This document shows, one piece after another, positions 53,853 to 64,000 of a DNA stretch of 64,000 nt. Origin of the DNA: Gautieria morchelliformis (lineage: Eukaryota; Basidiomycota; Agaricomycetes; Gomphales; Gomphaceae). Location of the stretch: the NCBI GenBank assembly GCA_015179125.1, contig WHVA01000359.1:55781-119780 (forward strand). Reading direction: 5' to 3'. The position numbers and the translations under genes were made by a program. The notes beneath the pieces are model-generated. The model worked only from the letters and a program-made list of their open reading frames with translations. It was not told the origin of the DNA and ran no database searches. Numbering within the stretch: position 1 is the stretch's first letter; each line of letters opens with the position of its first letter.

Positions 53853-55730
53853 GGGGAACGGCTGTTCAACCAGCCAAGGAAGGCTGCCCAACCAGCCCTA
53901 GTCTTTTCCTTTTTGTCTTGACAATATGTAAAAACACATTTGAAGAATTAACAGTATCTGTGTGCTGTTAATATAACTGGGGAAAGGCTTTTCAAACATT
54001 CCTCTAGTTATCTTATATTTTTCCTTATTTTTCCAAAGTCTCCATGGCTCAAACTACCATTTTTCTGTCATTACAAGAGTTGTGGATCCTCTAGCACCCA
54101 CAACTCTGTTCCGGGCGCTCTATTTCAAACTCCGCCAGGCACCTCGGCGTTGGCCGCATTTTCGGACTTATGGTCACCCAAGCACCCACAAGTCCGGCAG
54201 GATGGCTCTCTCAGTATTTCCAGCTGAGTCCCAAACAGTTGCTATATGCAGCCATAGCAACTGTGCAGCCTGTTTGGCTTCACCAAACAATGGGGATCAT
54301 GGTCAGTCATGACAACTAGGCTGTACCAGGCTATGCTCAGCTGTGCTAAGCAGTGCTCTTAGTAATTATGGCTACAGAGCCCTAATTGGCTCAGAACTGC
54401 TTACTCAGCTTCTGAGTGCCAAATACATGGTTATCTGGAGATACAGCCTCAATGGCTCAACCAATCCAGGCACACCTTGGTGAGTCAGGAGTACATGACT
54501 CAGCCAAGCTGTGCTTTGGCACATGACCCCTTTCAGTGAGTCATTCCTGACAAATCAAGCTCTGATTGGTAGGAAGCATGGTAGAGTCCCCTGGAAACAG
54601 CCAGTTTCTTCCAACCCTTTCTTCCATCTTCCACAAGCTTCTTCCCCCATTCCATTAATAGATAGAAGGTTCTACCTGCTTACTAAGCTCGAATGGCATG
54701 ATGTCATGACATGGCATCATGGCAGATGTGTTGGCATAGTACCAACACATCTGTTCTGGTGTTCATCATTCTGAACACCAGTGGTTGTGCCGGCTTCGCC
54801 GGCACTCCCCAGTTGTAGTGGGTGGTTGGTTGGTTTGGGGGCATGGTTCTTCCCCCTCTGAACTGAAACCCACGGTTGAGAACAACTTGAATGCTCTCAA
54901 ACCCACAGACATGTGATGTCTGTGGGGAACTGAACAGCCAATGATCTAGGCATCATTGGTGCCTAACTGTGAAGGATAGCAGTTTTGCAGCCATAGGACC
55001 TGGTGTACATTACAATATAAAAGGAGGCCCTTTGCCTGCCCTTTGAGCAATCAATCTACCCATCTTCTATCCTACACAGCTTGTGTGACTTGCACATCTT
55101 ACCTAAGTTCCTAACCCGAACTAGAATACTACTCTTGCTTAGAGTAACTATTCTTAGTTAAGTAGTTGCTTTACTGCTTAGCCACTTAGCCTAACACGCT
55201 GGGTGAAACTCTACAGAGTGAGGTTGGCAATCGATTTTCTTGTCAATTAGCACTCCAATACCCGAGACGAGCTGTTCAGTTGATTTTCCTGTTCAGTGAC
55301 TTTCACAAGTCAAGTCAAGTTGTGCGCGAAAGCCACTTCACATTACTCTCTCGTTATTGCAGTGCATTGACGTTGGTTGACCCAATCCACTTACAAACTC
55401 TCCTGCGGAGCCTATTCCCTCTTTATTAAAAGGAATACTCTTGGACCCCGATAGTGTCCTTGAACCTACACACTCTTTTAGTTTATTGTTCAGTGCAGCT
55501 AAGAAATGCATTGCCTTCCAGCTGTAATAACTTGGACTAGTTATTACACAGATTGCAACCAAGGTACAAATATTAAATTATTTCCGGAGTTGTGCTGCTG
55601 CATTGAATTGGTATTCTACTAGTCGTGTAAACGACACGTTCTGATAGACAGAGGCGTTAGCAATAACACCAAAGTCTTGAAGGGTTCCAAAACAAATATT
55701 GCTATGTCACTAGGCCCTACTTTTAGCTCG
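53853..55730. mobile_element. Unclassified insertion (about 1.88 kb) in the Helitron gene
   Basis: It separates two adjacent blocks of the same Helitron domain (ending F-Y-A-C-G-I-L, resuming A-R-I-Q-M-H-R-R-N-F). It starts near gtagggg and ends near ccctac. A TATA box (caatataaaagg) lies at about 55010 and a cytosine/thymine-rich transcript-like region follows. No transposase, gag or pol motif was found. A large solo LTR or a non-autonomous element is possible. Target duplication was not established. Confidence 0.5.
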
Positions 55731-55732
55731 GA

Positions 55733-56325
55733 TTCAAATGCATCGAAGAAATTTCAAGGCAGACACACATATCGTGGCTACTATCACCAAGGCAGGCATG
55801 CAAGTGGCAGCAGAAGAGGAAGTTAATAATCAGCCCATTTCAAATCCAGCAGTGTGTCTTTTGAAGAAGCATATTCATGCCACCAGTGGAAGGGTGATGG
55901 GATCTGACCAGAATCGTCTCAGCCTGCGGTCAAAGATACGATCAACAATTATATCCGTGTTGCCACCCAACCTTTGGATTACCCTCAACCCACATGACAT
56001 TGATGATCCAATAGCTCAGATATTTGCAGGGGAAGCAATTGATATGGATGCATTTCTTTCAACCACCGGACCAGAAAAGGGTAGACGAGCCAAGAATATT
56101 GCAGCAGATCCTTATGAAGCAGCAAAATTCTTTCATTTTATCATATGGACCATGCTGGAAACTCTGTTTGGAGTAGAAGTCACAGGGTATAAGGTCAAAA
56201 GCATGCCATGTATACTCGGACGAGTCAATGCCTATATAGGAACAGTAGAGTCTCAAGGAAGAGCAATGCTCCATCTGCACATGTTGGTATGGTTAAAGAA
56301 CGCACCATCAGCAGAGGAGATGGTG
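55733..56325 (+). pseudogene. Helitron Rep-like segment with HUH motif
   Basis: The frame 55738-56331 encodes the Helitron-like N domain: H-A-T-S-G-R-V-M-G-S-D-Q-N-R, L-W-I-T-L-N-P-H-D-I-D-D-P-I-A-Q, A-A-K-F-F-H-F and E-S-Q-G-R-A-M-L-H-L-H-M-L-V-W-L. The last contains the His-hydrophobic-His metal-binding motif of the HUH endonuclease. The Tyr-containing C-terminal part of the nuclease is not present downstream, where an insertion or deletion starts at about 56324. Confidence 0.82.
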
Positions 56326-57235
56326 TCATGACTCATTTATTCCTGTATCCAGTTATCTCCATTTTCCCTTCCTTCTCTTCACCTCTATGTTCGCTCCTCG
56401 CATCATTCACCAGTAGGCATGCCATCAAACATGATTGACATCCTTTACCCGGCGTGATGGTTCATCACTGGTCCCATCATCTTCCCGACTCAACCCCCTT
56501 TTGGGTGTTCCTATGACCGGAATACATTCGCGGGATGTCCTACCTGTAGATCATGTGGGATCAACCCAGCAGATGAAGAGTCCATGCAGGGTAACATGTA
56601 TGCAGGTCTCAAGGCGTGTTTTCTTACATAGGTACCTTTATCCTTTCTCCCCCCCGTTGTTTCATGTTCGCACTTCTCCTTAGTTCTATTGTATATGTGT
56701 TTCATCTATTTGTATCCTGACTGCACACCCCTATCCAACCCTGACTCAAGACGGCCTCTTTCCTATTCACTGACATCATATGAGCATTCGGTATTAGTAG
56801 TTTACATTCGCATGTATATTCCCCAGTTCAATTATCATATGTCTATCTTGTGCAAAACTTGACCTCACTGTGACCATCATCTTGAGCCCTCTTCTATAGA
56901 CTACCATCTTCAACCAGAGGAAGACTTAAGCACCACTGGTGAGTTTTTGTACTTCGCCTTCACTACCTTAGCCTTCGTACTATTGTCAGTGCTGTCAGCG
57001 AAGTGCTCCAAAGGAGCACCTTCGCCGGGGAAAGGATTGTTACTGCTTGACAACCTTTCCATGAGACCTTGCATGTTACATCATCAAGTATCACGGGCTA
57101 CTTCGCTATGACTGTAGATAGGGCGAGCTCCATTCGGGCAGCCCTCTTACCTTCTGAACATTTATTGGTTTACCTTATTCGTCAAACGGCACACTTTGTT
57201 GCACAAGCTATTCCGACATTCGCTGTGTTCACTAA
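56324..57235. other. Non-Helitron sequence replacing the Rep C-terminus, possibly LTR-derived
   Basis: It starts TGTCATGACTC directly after Helitron codons, like an LTR start. It is C/T-rich with a transcript-like character. No ORF with recognised motifs and no matching end or target duplication could be fixed. About 600 residues of Helitron protein expected here are missing. Confidence 0.4.
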
Positions 57236-57244
57236 TACATGATA

Positions 57245-57389
57245 TTAACGCCTAAAAACCAATCTTGGCACCAGGCATCATTCAACTCTGAACAACGAAA
57301 TATCTTTGCCAAAATAGAACATGCTGCTGACACTAAAATGCCTTTACGATTATTCGTCGATGGACCAGCAGGTCGAGGGAAAACATTCC
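57245..57389 (+). pseudogene. Helitron PIF1-like helicase, start only
   Basis: In-frame codons give F-N-S-E-Q-R-N-I-F-A-K-I-E and R-L-F-V-D-G-P-A-G-R-G-K-T-F-L, a Walker A motif (G-x-x-G-x-G-K-T) in PIF1/Helitron context. It is cut directly after the motif by the Gypsy-C' LTR at 57390. Confidence 0.82.
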
Positions 57390-57602
57390 TGTAAAGATAT
57401 GTATCTTAAGCCTTAAGTCACAAGAGCACGACAGAACTTGACCAATGTGTGGTATTCTGATGCTACGTAGTGACAGTGTAAGGGTAAGATGCGATGGGGA
57501 CCGCTAGCCGGTTCCCACGCATAAACTATACAGTGGGTCCCTAAGGGGCCCACTGGGATTATGTAATAACTAATGTACATGTAGATACACGGGTTATTTA
57601 CA
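57390..57602 (-). repeat. Gypsy-C' 3' LTR (213 bp)
   Basis: tgtaaagata..gttatttaca on the plus strand. The ends form a TGTAAA/TTTACA inverted repeat. Contains the cagtgggtccctaaggggcc block shared by all three family copies. Confidence 0.9.
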
Positions 57603-57638
57603 CCCTCCCCCTCTATAGATAACTATAGGGGTTAACTA

Positions 57639-59579
57639 CTACTCATAGAGGTCGTCCATGAGGGAGTCCTCTAGAGTGGCCGATACAATGACGTCGTCGT
57701 CGTACGGGGCCGGAGGAGCACGTGACTCCTCCGGGGGCACCTCCGCGTCATCGGTGGTGATTGGGTGAGGCTGGTCGGCCTCACCACTAGCGGCGGTCTC
57801 CGCTTGGGTGCTGGGGCCCGTGTCCTCGCGGAGCATGGCCTCAACGGCCGGGTCCTCAGTTTGAGGAGGGGGCCGGAAGCGCGCCAGCTCTCGGTCGAGC
57901 TGGGCGTGAGTGAGGGGTCGGGGCACCGCGGCCCTCACATGGCTGGTCTCAATGACCTTTTGTTGGCCCTCGCGGGCGGCGGCACTGAATGCCGCGCCAG
58001 TGATGCTGCGTTGAACATAATGTTCAATGCACGCCGCTCGCTCGCGAGTGACTCCCGCCTAGCGGGCGATCTCCGCGAGTGGGATGTCGGGGCCGGCTCG
58101 ACCCTCCACAGGGAATGGGCCCGTGATTGAGAGCCACAGGGTGGTGCTCTGAGGCATCAGCACTTCCCTGGCGTCGACGAGGCTCGACCATTGGTCTGTC
58201 GAGCTGAAGAGGTCGAGTAGCCTCGCCCTGAGCGGTGATGCGACCCCTTTGACCCGGGGCGCGAGGGCCTTCAACCACATCCAGACGTCCATGTCATCTA
58301 GGTTGAAGGTGCCATCCGCGTTGTCACGGATGGCGGATGGGATCCCTTCAGGGTTGTGTATCCAACCCTTCAGGATGGCCGCGATGTCGTGCGGGGTACC
58401 GCCCGCTATCACGAGACAATCCCTTTTGGGATTGCGAGCGCGTTGTTCGCGCTCGATGCGTTTGAATACGCCAATCATCTTGCACATACACGCGAGCTGC
58501 GGCGTTTCTTTTGCCCGTGCTATGAGTTCGATGAAGCGTGGGTCGTCGAGTGGGCAGACGTCGTACCATTGAGTACGACGCTGTTGGGCCTTTCCTACCG
58601 GCCGTGGTAGGAGGCCCGTCTCAGAGATCGGTGGGTCTCCGAGTGGTATGATCACTCCCTCCCCCAGGTAGGGAGGGTGAACTGTCCCCGCCGGTGGAGG
58701 CAGGGCCACGCCAGGCCCGATGTACTGGGCCTCAATCTGTGCTACCCGCCGCTGAAGGGCGGGGTCATTGATGGTGTGCGACGGTGACGCCGCTAGGTAA
58801 GCGCTAATTGCGCTTTCCTTCGCAATGGCTAGCCCATTGACGGTGTGGGGGGAGCCGCGCTTTTTCTTGCGCTTTTTCTTTGGCTGTTCTGCCAGCCGCT
58901 GTGCCCGTTCGGGGTCGTACGTCTTCCAGACGGATGAGTCGGACTCCCATCCATCTGGGACGCCGTACGCAGAGTCGGAAGGTGCGCTCTGCCCTTCCGT
59001 TGTTGTCATCGTCGGGGTCGGCGCCAACAATCGGGACGCTAGCCCCGATGTTGCACGCGCCGGCAACAGCGCCGTTGCGCGAGGTGAAGATGGCCCGGCC
59101 ACTGGGTCCGTGGCTGGGTCATGTCGCGGCCTTTTTGAGGCAGCGTGGACCAGGGTAACCTGGAGCTGGGCTGCACTCAGCTGTTGCTCCAGTTCCTTGA
59201 TCCTTGCGCGCTCGGTTGCGAGCGCGTCGTCGCGGTCCTCGACTGCGTGTTCCAGCTCCTTGACCTCCTTTTTAAGGTCATGGATGTCCCGGAGGGGCTC
59301 CTCCCGCACGTCACACGCGATGCCCCGTGGGAGCCATCCCCAGGCTGCATCAACGGCGTTGCCGATGTCCTCATCCCACAATTTGACCTTGCGGGTGCCG
59401 GTCGCGGCCCTAAGGTGGTGGACGATGGCGAGGGCGTCCTCCCAGCCCACGATCATCCAGTGCTCCTGGTCTATTGGAGCACGGAGAATGTCTGCGGCCC
59501 CTTGTCTCGGGGCCGATGTCCGCGTTGTGGATGTTGACGGGTCAACGTCCATCCCATCTTTGGGGGGCATCATCTTCAT
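57639..59579 (-). pseudogene. Gypsy-C family accessory protein (about 600 aa, coiled coil and NLS), one in-frame stop
   Basis: A sense ORF about 115 bp after the integrase/chromodomain ORF. It starts at the ATG of 59579. Features: a conserved-looking W-x-W-G-W-L-P-R-G-I block (about 75-90), a long coiled coil (about 100-150, D-L-K-K-E-V-K-E-L-E-H-A-V), a Pro/Ala/Ser linker and a basic P-K-K-K-R-K-K-K-R nuclear-localisation-like motif (about 240). A globular region follows (D-P-R-F-I-E-L-I-A-R-A and D-D-M-D-V-W-M-W-L-K-A-L). The stop at about 58059 follows I-A-R, where the 36-kb copy reads I-A-R-W-L-A-R-Y-A-G. About 140 further codons then run to 57639. It occupies the place of env in retroviruses but has no signal peptide or membrane segment. 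I recognise no domain. Confidence 0.75.
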
Positions 59580-59693
59580 GGGTAGATGATGGTGGTTGCT
59601 TCTAAGAAGCGATGCACCCTCAGAAAGATCCGAGGTGAAAATTTAACCGCGCCGTGGCCGGCGCGTCACATGGTCTGCACGTGACAGACGCAT

Positions 59694-61139
59694 CTAGCGG
59701 CGTCTGGGGAGGTCGCGTGGCTTGCCCACCCCCCGGAGCTCTAGATAGCTATCTAGGGCTTCAAGGTCCTTGCAGGACGACATGGGTTCCCATGTCACGT
59801 CGCCTAGGGTCCAACGGACCTGGAACTCCAGGTCCGTCGAGTTTATCCATCGATGTGCGATAATCTCGTCGACAAGCCACTCCTCGTCGTCATTTGCTCC
59901 GAAGTCATAAAATGACTTGGCCTCACGACGAGGGAACAATTCGTCGTTGTTAGCCTCGTATCGCCGTACGAGGCTGGAATGGAAGATCGGTGAAATGCGA
60001 TGGCTTTTCAGTTTGTCGGGAAGATCGAGGGTCACCGTCGAGGCGTCGTTGTGAGCCTCGACGACGCGGTACGGTCCGATGTACCGCGGGACTAGCTTTC
60101 TGGCTCTTCCTTTCAGGAGAGTTAGGTTTTGTGTCGAAAGGTAGACGCGGTCGTTGGCCGCGTACCTGTCGCTCACCATACGTTTCTTATTTGCGTGAAA
60201 CGTTTGCGTCACTCGATGCTCTATGATTGCATCGTGTGCCGCCATCAGGTTCCATTTTGCCTGATGTGCGAACCGGGCCACCCCCTTGAACGGGGTGTCC
60301 GCGGCTATGGGGAGGTCTATCCGCGGCATATAGCCGTGGTTCAGCTCGAAAGGTGCGAACCCTGTGGTCGCGCTGACGTTGCTGTTGAGGGTGACCTCAA
60401 CCATTGGGCATTTCACTGCCCAATCCTTCTGATCGTCTCTGACGACCGCGCGCAATATCTGGCCGATCGAGCAGTTTGCCCGCTCGGTTGCTCCATCCGT
60501 TTGTGGATGGAAGGCAGTTGACATGAGGAGCTTAGTCCCCATGAGTCGCTGGAGTTCACGCCATAAGATCGACGTGAACTTTGAGTCCCTGTCCGAGACG
60601 ATGGAGTCGGGAACTCCGTGTAGTCGGATGACCTCCTTCAGAAACAGCCAGGCTACTCCCTTGGCTGACATGCTCGTCGTGGTTGGTACGAGGTGTACGA
60701 GCGACGTTAGTCGGTCGATGACTACCATCAGGTAGTCACAGTCATTGGATTTGGGCAGGGGCCCCATGAAGTCGATGCCAATCGACTGCCACGGCCTATC
60801 TGGAATGAGTAGGCTGTGTAGTAGGCCTTTGGGCCGTTGTGGCCCGGTTTTCGTCATCTGACACCTCGCGCACGATGTGCAGAACGCTTCTATGTCTGGG
60901 CTCATGCCCGGCCACCAATATGCTCTTCGAACGTAGTTCGAAGTCTTCAGATGGCCGTAGTGGCCGACTATCTGATGTGCCCGATCGATGATGATTTCGA
61001 TCAGCTTCCTTCCCCCTTGAAGAACAGAGCGGTGGACGGCAATGACGTCTCTCTTGAGCTGATTCTTAGTCCAGATCAGCCCGTCCCGGATCCCGAATCT
61101 CGGGTGCACGTCCGGGTGCGCCATGATCTTTGTGAACAT
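59694..61139 (-). pseudogene. Gypsy-C' integrase with chromodomain-like C-terminus
   Basis: An open frame of 481 codons. The zinc-binding block (H-Y-G-H-L-K-T, then C-T-S-C-A-R-C) comes first. The core has Asp in I-G-I-D-F-M-G-P-L-P, Asp in V-S-D-R-D-S-K-F and Glu in G-A-T-E-R-A-N, so the catalytic triad is complete. The C-terminus reads L-E-F-Q-V-R-W-T-L-G-D-V-T-W-E-P, a chromodomain-like fold. Upstream it is separated from RNase H by the 547-bp tandem duplication, so it is not joined to a functional polyprotein. Confidence 0.87.
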
Positions 61140-61800
61140 GGTGTCCCTGTGGTACGCGTCTCGTAGGACCTTAGACAGGTCTACGCCTTGCTCGACGATC
61201 CGGCGCAGGGGTGCGCCGTCATTTCCTGCGGCGATGGCTCTGACGTCATCGCGTTAGTCGGTCGATGACTACCATCAGGTAGTCACAGTCGTTGGATTTG
61301 GGCAGGGGCCCCATGAAGCCGATGCCAATCGACTGCCATGGCCTATCCGGAATGGGTAGGCTGTGTAGTAGGCCTTTGGGATGTTGTGGTCCAGTTTTCG
61401 TCATCTGACACCTTGCGCACGATGTGCAGAACGCTTCTATGTCTGGGCTCATGCCCGGCCACCAATATGCTCTTCGAACGTAGTTCGAAGTCTTCAGATG
61501 GCCGTAGTGGCCAACTATCTGATGTGCCCGATCGATGATGATTTCGATCAGCTTCCTTCCCCCTTGAAGAATAGAGCGGGGGATGGCAATGACGTCTCTT
61601 TTGAGCTGGTTCTTAGTCCAGATCAGCCCGTCCTGGATCCCGAATCTCGGGTGCGTGTCTGGGTGCGCCATGATCTTTGTGAACATGGTGTCCCTGTGGT
61701 ACCTGTCTCATAGGACCTTAGACAGGTCTACGCCTTGCTCGACGACCCGGCGCAAGGGCGCACCGTCATTTCCTGCAGCGATGACTCTGACATCATCGTT
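60707..61800 (-). repeat. 547-bp direct tandem duplication within Gypsy-C' integrase
   Basis: 60707-61253 and 61254-61800 are near-identical. The unit begins ttagtcggtcgatgac and the junction at 61253/61254 sits in a short shared cg(t)tag sequence. Both units encode the zinc-binding block and the start of the integrase core. A few substitutions differ between units, so the duplication is not an assembly-fresh perfect copy. Confidence 0.85.
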
Positions 61801-63518
61801 GCCGCCATCGCGTGATGCGGTGATGTTCGTGGGCTCTGGTGAGCCCTCGTTTAATGCGGCGGATTCCGTTACTCTCGTCTCTGTCTTCTCAGCGAGGCGT
61901 TTAGAGCGTCTTGTCGCCGCTGTTCGCAGCTCGACATACCGGTCGGTGGGCAATAACTCACCGTCCGGGTCTAAACGCGCATCCACGTTCACGAAGACGT
62001 GGTCTGGGTGATTGTCATCACTCGTGTCGCTCTCGTAGTAGCGCAACAGGCAGTCCGCTACCTTGTTCTCTACACCGTCTACATTAACGGTATTGAAATT
62101 GAACCAGGATAGAAACTCCCACCATCTGACCTGTCGGTCAGATAGGCTCTTTTGGGTCTCGAAGTACTCGAGCCCCTTGTGGTCTGTGACGAGGGTGAAC
62201 CTTCGCCCCAGCAGTTTGTCCTCCCATTTCATGAGAGCCTCGAGCACCGCGATCGTCTCGTGCTCGTGAGTCCGGTAGTGTTGCTGAGCAACGCTGAACT
62301 TCTTTGACAAGAAGCCGGCTGGTCGACAAGTTTTCCAGTCAGGACCTTGGCCGCAGACCGCACCGACGCCGGCTTTTGATCCGTCGGTGATCACCCAGAT
62401 CAGCTCTGGGCACCTTGCGTCTACTGGACGCAGGATCGGGGCCTTACAGGCCAACGCCTTAATGCTTTGCCAGCATTTGTCGAGCAGTGGTGTCCACTCG
62501 AATGGACGGTTATTACGCGCACAGCCCAATAGTGGGGTGGTATATGCGCTAACATCCGGCATGTAGTGTGCCAGATACTGTACCAGCCCGAGGAAACGCT
62601 GGACGTCGTTGAACGTCCGTGGCCTGCGCCACTCGCGGATGCGTTGCATCTTATCCTCGTCGGCATGTACCCCTCGGCCATCGATCATATGCCCGAGGCA
62701 CTCCATTCGGATGGAGTAGAGGTCCACCTTTTTCTTGCTCAGAAAGAGGTGGTTCTTCCTCAGTCTGTCAAAGACGATGTAGAGGTGCTCTTCATGCTCT
62801 TGTATTGAGAGCGAGAATATGAAGATGTCGTCCATGTATACATGGACGAAGCGACCTATGCAGTCGCGGAAAATGGCTGTCATCAGCCGTTGGAATGTTG
62901 ATGGGGTGTTACAGTCCCCCATCTGTATCACCTGGCTCATGAAGATGCAAGGATCGTGGCAAAGGCTGTCTTTGCTATGTGATCCGGATGAATCCGGATC
63001 TGCTCGTATGCTTCTGACATATCGAGTTTTGTTCGATATTGGCAGCGAGCCATGTCGCTGCGTATGATATCCTGATCGGGAAGGGTGTGACGTCCTTCAC
63101 CGTGTTCTCGTTCTGCTGGCGCAGATCGAAGACGGTTCTCAACGTACCGTTCTTCTTCGGCACAACACAGCATGGGCACTGCCTGCTGCGCTACTGCCGG
63201 AATCCACCACTTTGCAGTGGTGTATCATTCTATCTTGCCGACAGTTCCTCTCGGAAGTGTTCGGGGCATTTCGGTAGTCGATACCGCATGTGCTTGTTGG
63301 GATCGATGAGGTTGATCTCATGGTTGATCTCCGAGTGGCGGGAGTTCTAATGGAATTCCACTGACTAGGTCAGTGATTCTTCCATCATTCCTCGCGGAGG
63401 CGAGGAAGGTCATCATCCGTGAGGATGATGGTAGTGGTTGGTTAGATGCATTAGGCGTGTTGCGTCTATTAGGTCCCGCTGCGCGCGGGCCCGCTTTCCT
63501 CTTTCCCATCGCTTTCAC
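61708..63518 (-). pseudogene. Gypsy-C' reverse transcriptase and RNase H
   Basis: The main frame (61708-62940) carries V-Y-M-D-D-I-F-I-F-S, the RT active site, near its start. The connection and RNase H (D-G-S-K-A-G-V-G-A-V and H-E-H-E-T-I-A-V-L-E-A-L) follow. The RT fingers are in other frames (62937-63179, then 63318-63518), with single-base losses near 62940, 63165 and 63330. This stretch matches 8379-10629 closely and is intact where Gypsy-C lost the V-H-A-D-E-D-K-M-Q-R segment. Confidence 0.85.
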
Positions 63519-63598
63519 CGTTAGGTGAGAGCGTCTCTCCTACGACTGTAGGGTGAGTCGAGGACAAGTCGTCCCACGACTCGTCTCCTGGCTTAATG

Positions 63599-64000
63599 AG
63601 CCAGGTTTGGCTTCGGCGCCTGAGTGATCATGCTCACCCGTGGCCCTTTGTCCTCGTTCTTGATTTGTCGTCGTCGAATGAGACCTTGCCCATGGGGATC
63701 ACCTCGTTTCCCTTGTGAATCGTCCCTGGGCTCAAGAAGTCCAGGGTTATGCCGAATCTCCTTAGGAACGGTGTCCCTAAGATCGCGTCGTAATATTCGA
63801 TGTTTCTACGTCGAAATATTCGTCGTATGTCCCATGACCAAACTTGATGGTCGTGTTCGTTCCATAGTTGATCGTGGAACGGCTGCCTATGCAGGCTAGC
63901 TGCAGCGTGATTGGTTGCTCCAGGGAGAACGTCTTCATCCCTGTAGCTCGCGTGAACTCGGGGGACAGCAGTACCCTTCGCTGCCGCTATCTAGCAGGCA
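63599..64000 (-). pseudogene. Gypsy-C' protease (partial at window edge)
   Basis: Matches 10700-11110. The D-A-I-L-G-T-P-F-L-R-R-F-type segment is readable around 63750-63800. A deletion of several bases near 63805 and others near 63660 break the frame. The active site Asp-Ser-Gly lies at or beyond the edge. Confidence 0.7.

Larger units (their letters stand above)
52136..57389 (+). mobile_element. Helitron (Rep/helicase transposon) relic, interrupted at least three times
   Basis: Coding pieces in order on the plus strand: N-terminal domain (52136-53291), middle exons (53337-53850), Rep-like part (about 55733-56320) and the helicase start (about 57245-57389). Insertions lie at about 53853-55730 and 56324-57235, and the Gypsy-C' LTR cuts the helicase at 57390. 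The element termini (5' TC, 3' hairpin and CTRR) were not located. Confidence 0.8.
57390..64000 (-). mobile_element. Gypsy-C': Ty3/Gypsy element, 3' LTR to protease, continues beyond the window
   Basis: On the minus strand from the window edge: protease, RT, RNase H, integrase (with a tandem duplication), chromodomain-like end, accessory ORF, purine tract GAGGGGGAGGG and 3' LTR. It inserted in the Helitron helicase. The LTR is nearly identical to 32606-32826. Confidence 0.9.

Noticed and set aside
53700..53870. Apparent inverted repeat between ggctgttcccc and ggggaacggctgttc at the left edge of the 1.9-kb insertion
   Set aside because: The first copy is explained by conserved Helitron codons (L-F-P-Y-G). 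The match is short and not placed at both insertion ends.
58825..59589. 254-codon plus-strand ORF antisense to the Gypsy-C' accessory protein
   Set aside because: Considered as an antisense gene like that of Gypsy-B, but it is Ser/Arg/Ala low complexity, has no intron or cysteine pattern, and is explained by the codon bias of the sense ORF.

Overview
The window is a piece of a basidiomycete (most likely Agaricomycete) nuclear genome. The evidence is short host introns (about 45-60 nt, GT..AG), a KDZ-type transposase fragment, a Helitron with the N-terminal domain usual in mushrooms, chromodomain-bearing Ty3/Gypsy elements and Ty1/Copia elements. No tRNA, rRNA, CRISPR array or prokaryotic gene was seen.

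Host island (1-5113): the 5' half of a COG2-like Golgi tethering gene (minus), a complete four-exon SmD3 spliceosomal gene (minus), a four-exon gene of unknown function with an acidic tail (plus, clear TATA promoter) and a frameshifted glutathione S-transferase-like relic (minus). A 924-bp hAT-like non-autonomous element (5114-6037, perfect 8-bp target duplication) carries a SINE-like retroposed insertion.

Transposon accumulation (6038-46714): a Russian-doll cluster. Gypsy-C (minus; 5' LTR 32606-32826, gag-pol 8192-13936) was hit in its 5' leader by Copia-1 (13937-32567, TSD ggtcg). Copia-1 was then hit in its reverse transcriptase by Gypsy-B (15598-22801, TSD ggtgg) and in its 5' LTR by Gypsy-D (25468-32379, TSD atgat). 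Gypsy-D was in turn hit by a 725-bp fold-back element. To the right lie Copia-2 (plus, carrying a TA-flanked MITE), a fragment of a second Gypsy-C copy, a truncated plus-strand copy of Gypsy-B (B'), and Gypsy-A (40162-46714, plus, both LTRs).

Right part (46715-64000): the 5' part of a KDZ transposase gene cut by the Gypsy-A end, about 4.5 kb with little recognisable coding content, a decayed Helitron (52136-57389), and another Gypsy-C copy (C', minus, LTR 57390-57602) that runs off the window.

Most elements are dead (frameshifts, stops, deletions). The notable point is that three Gypsy families carry an extra gene between integrase and 3' LTR, and the three are unrelated. Gypsy-B has a spliced antisense gene with a Zn2Cys6-type cysteine pattern. 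Gypsy-C has a roughly 600-aa coiled-coil/NLS protein in sense. Gypsy-A has a 198-aa sense ORF with its own TATA-like promoter. These are the best candidates for something undescribed.
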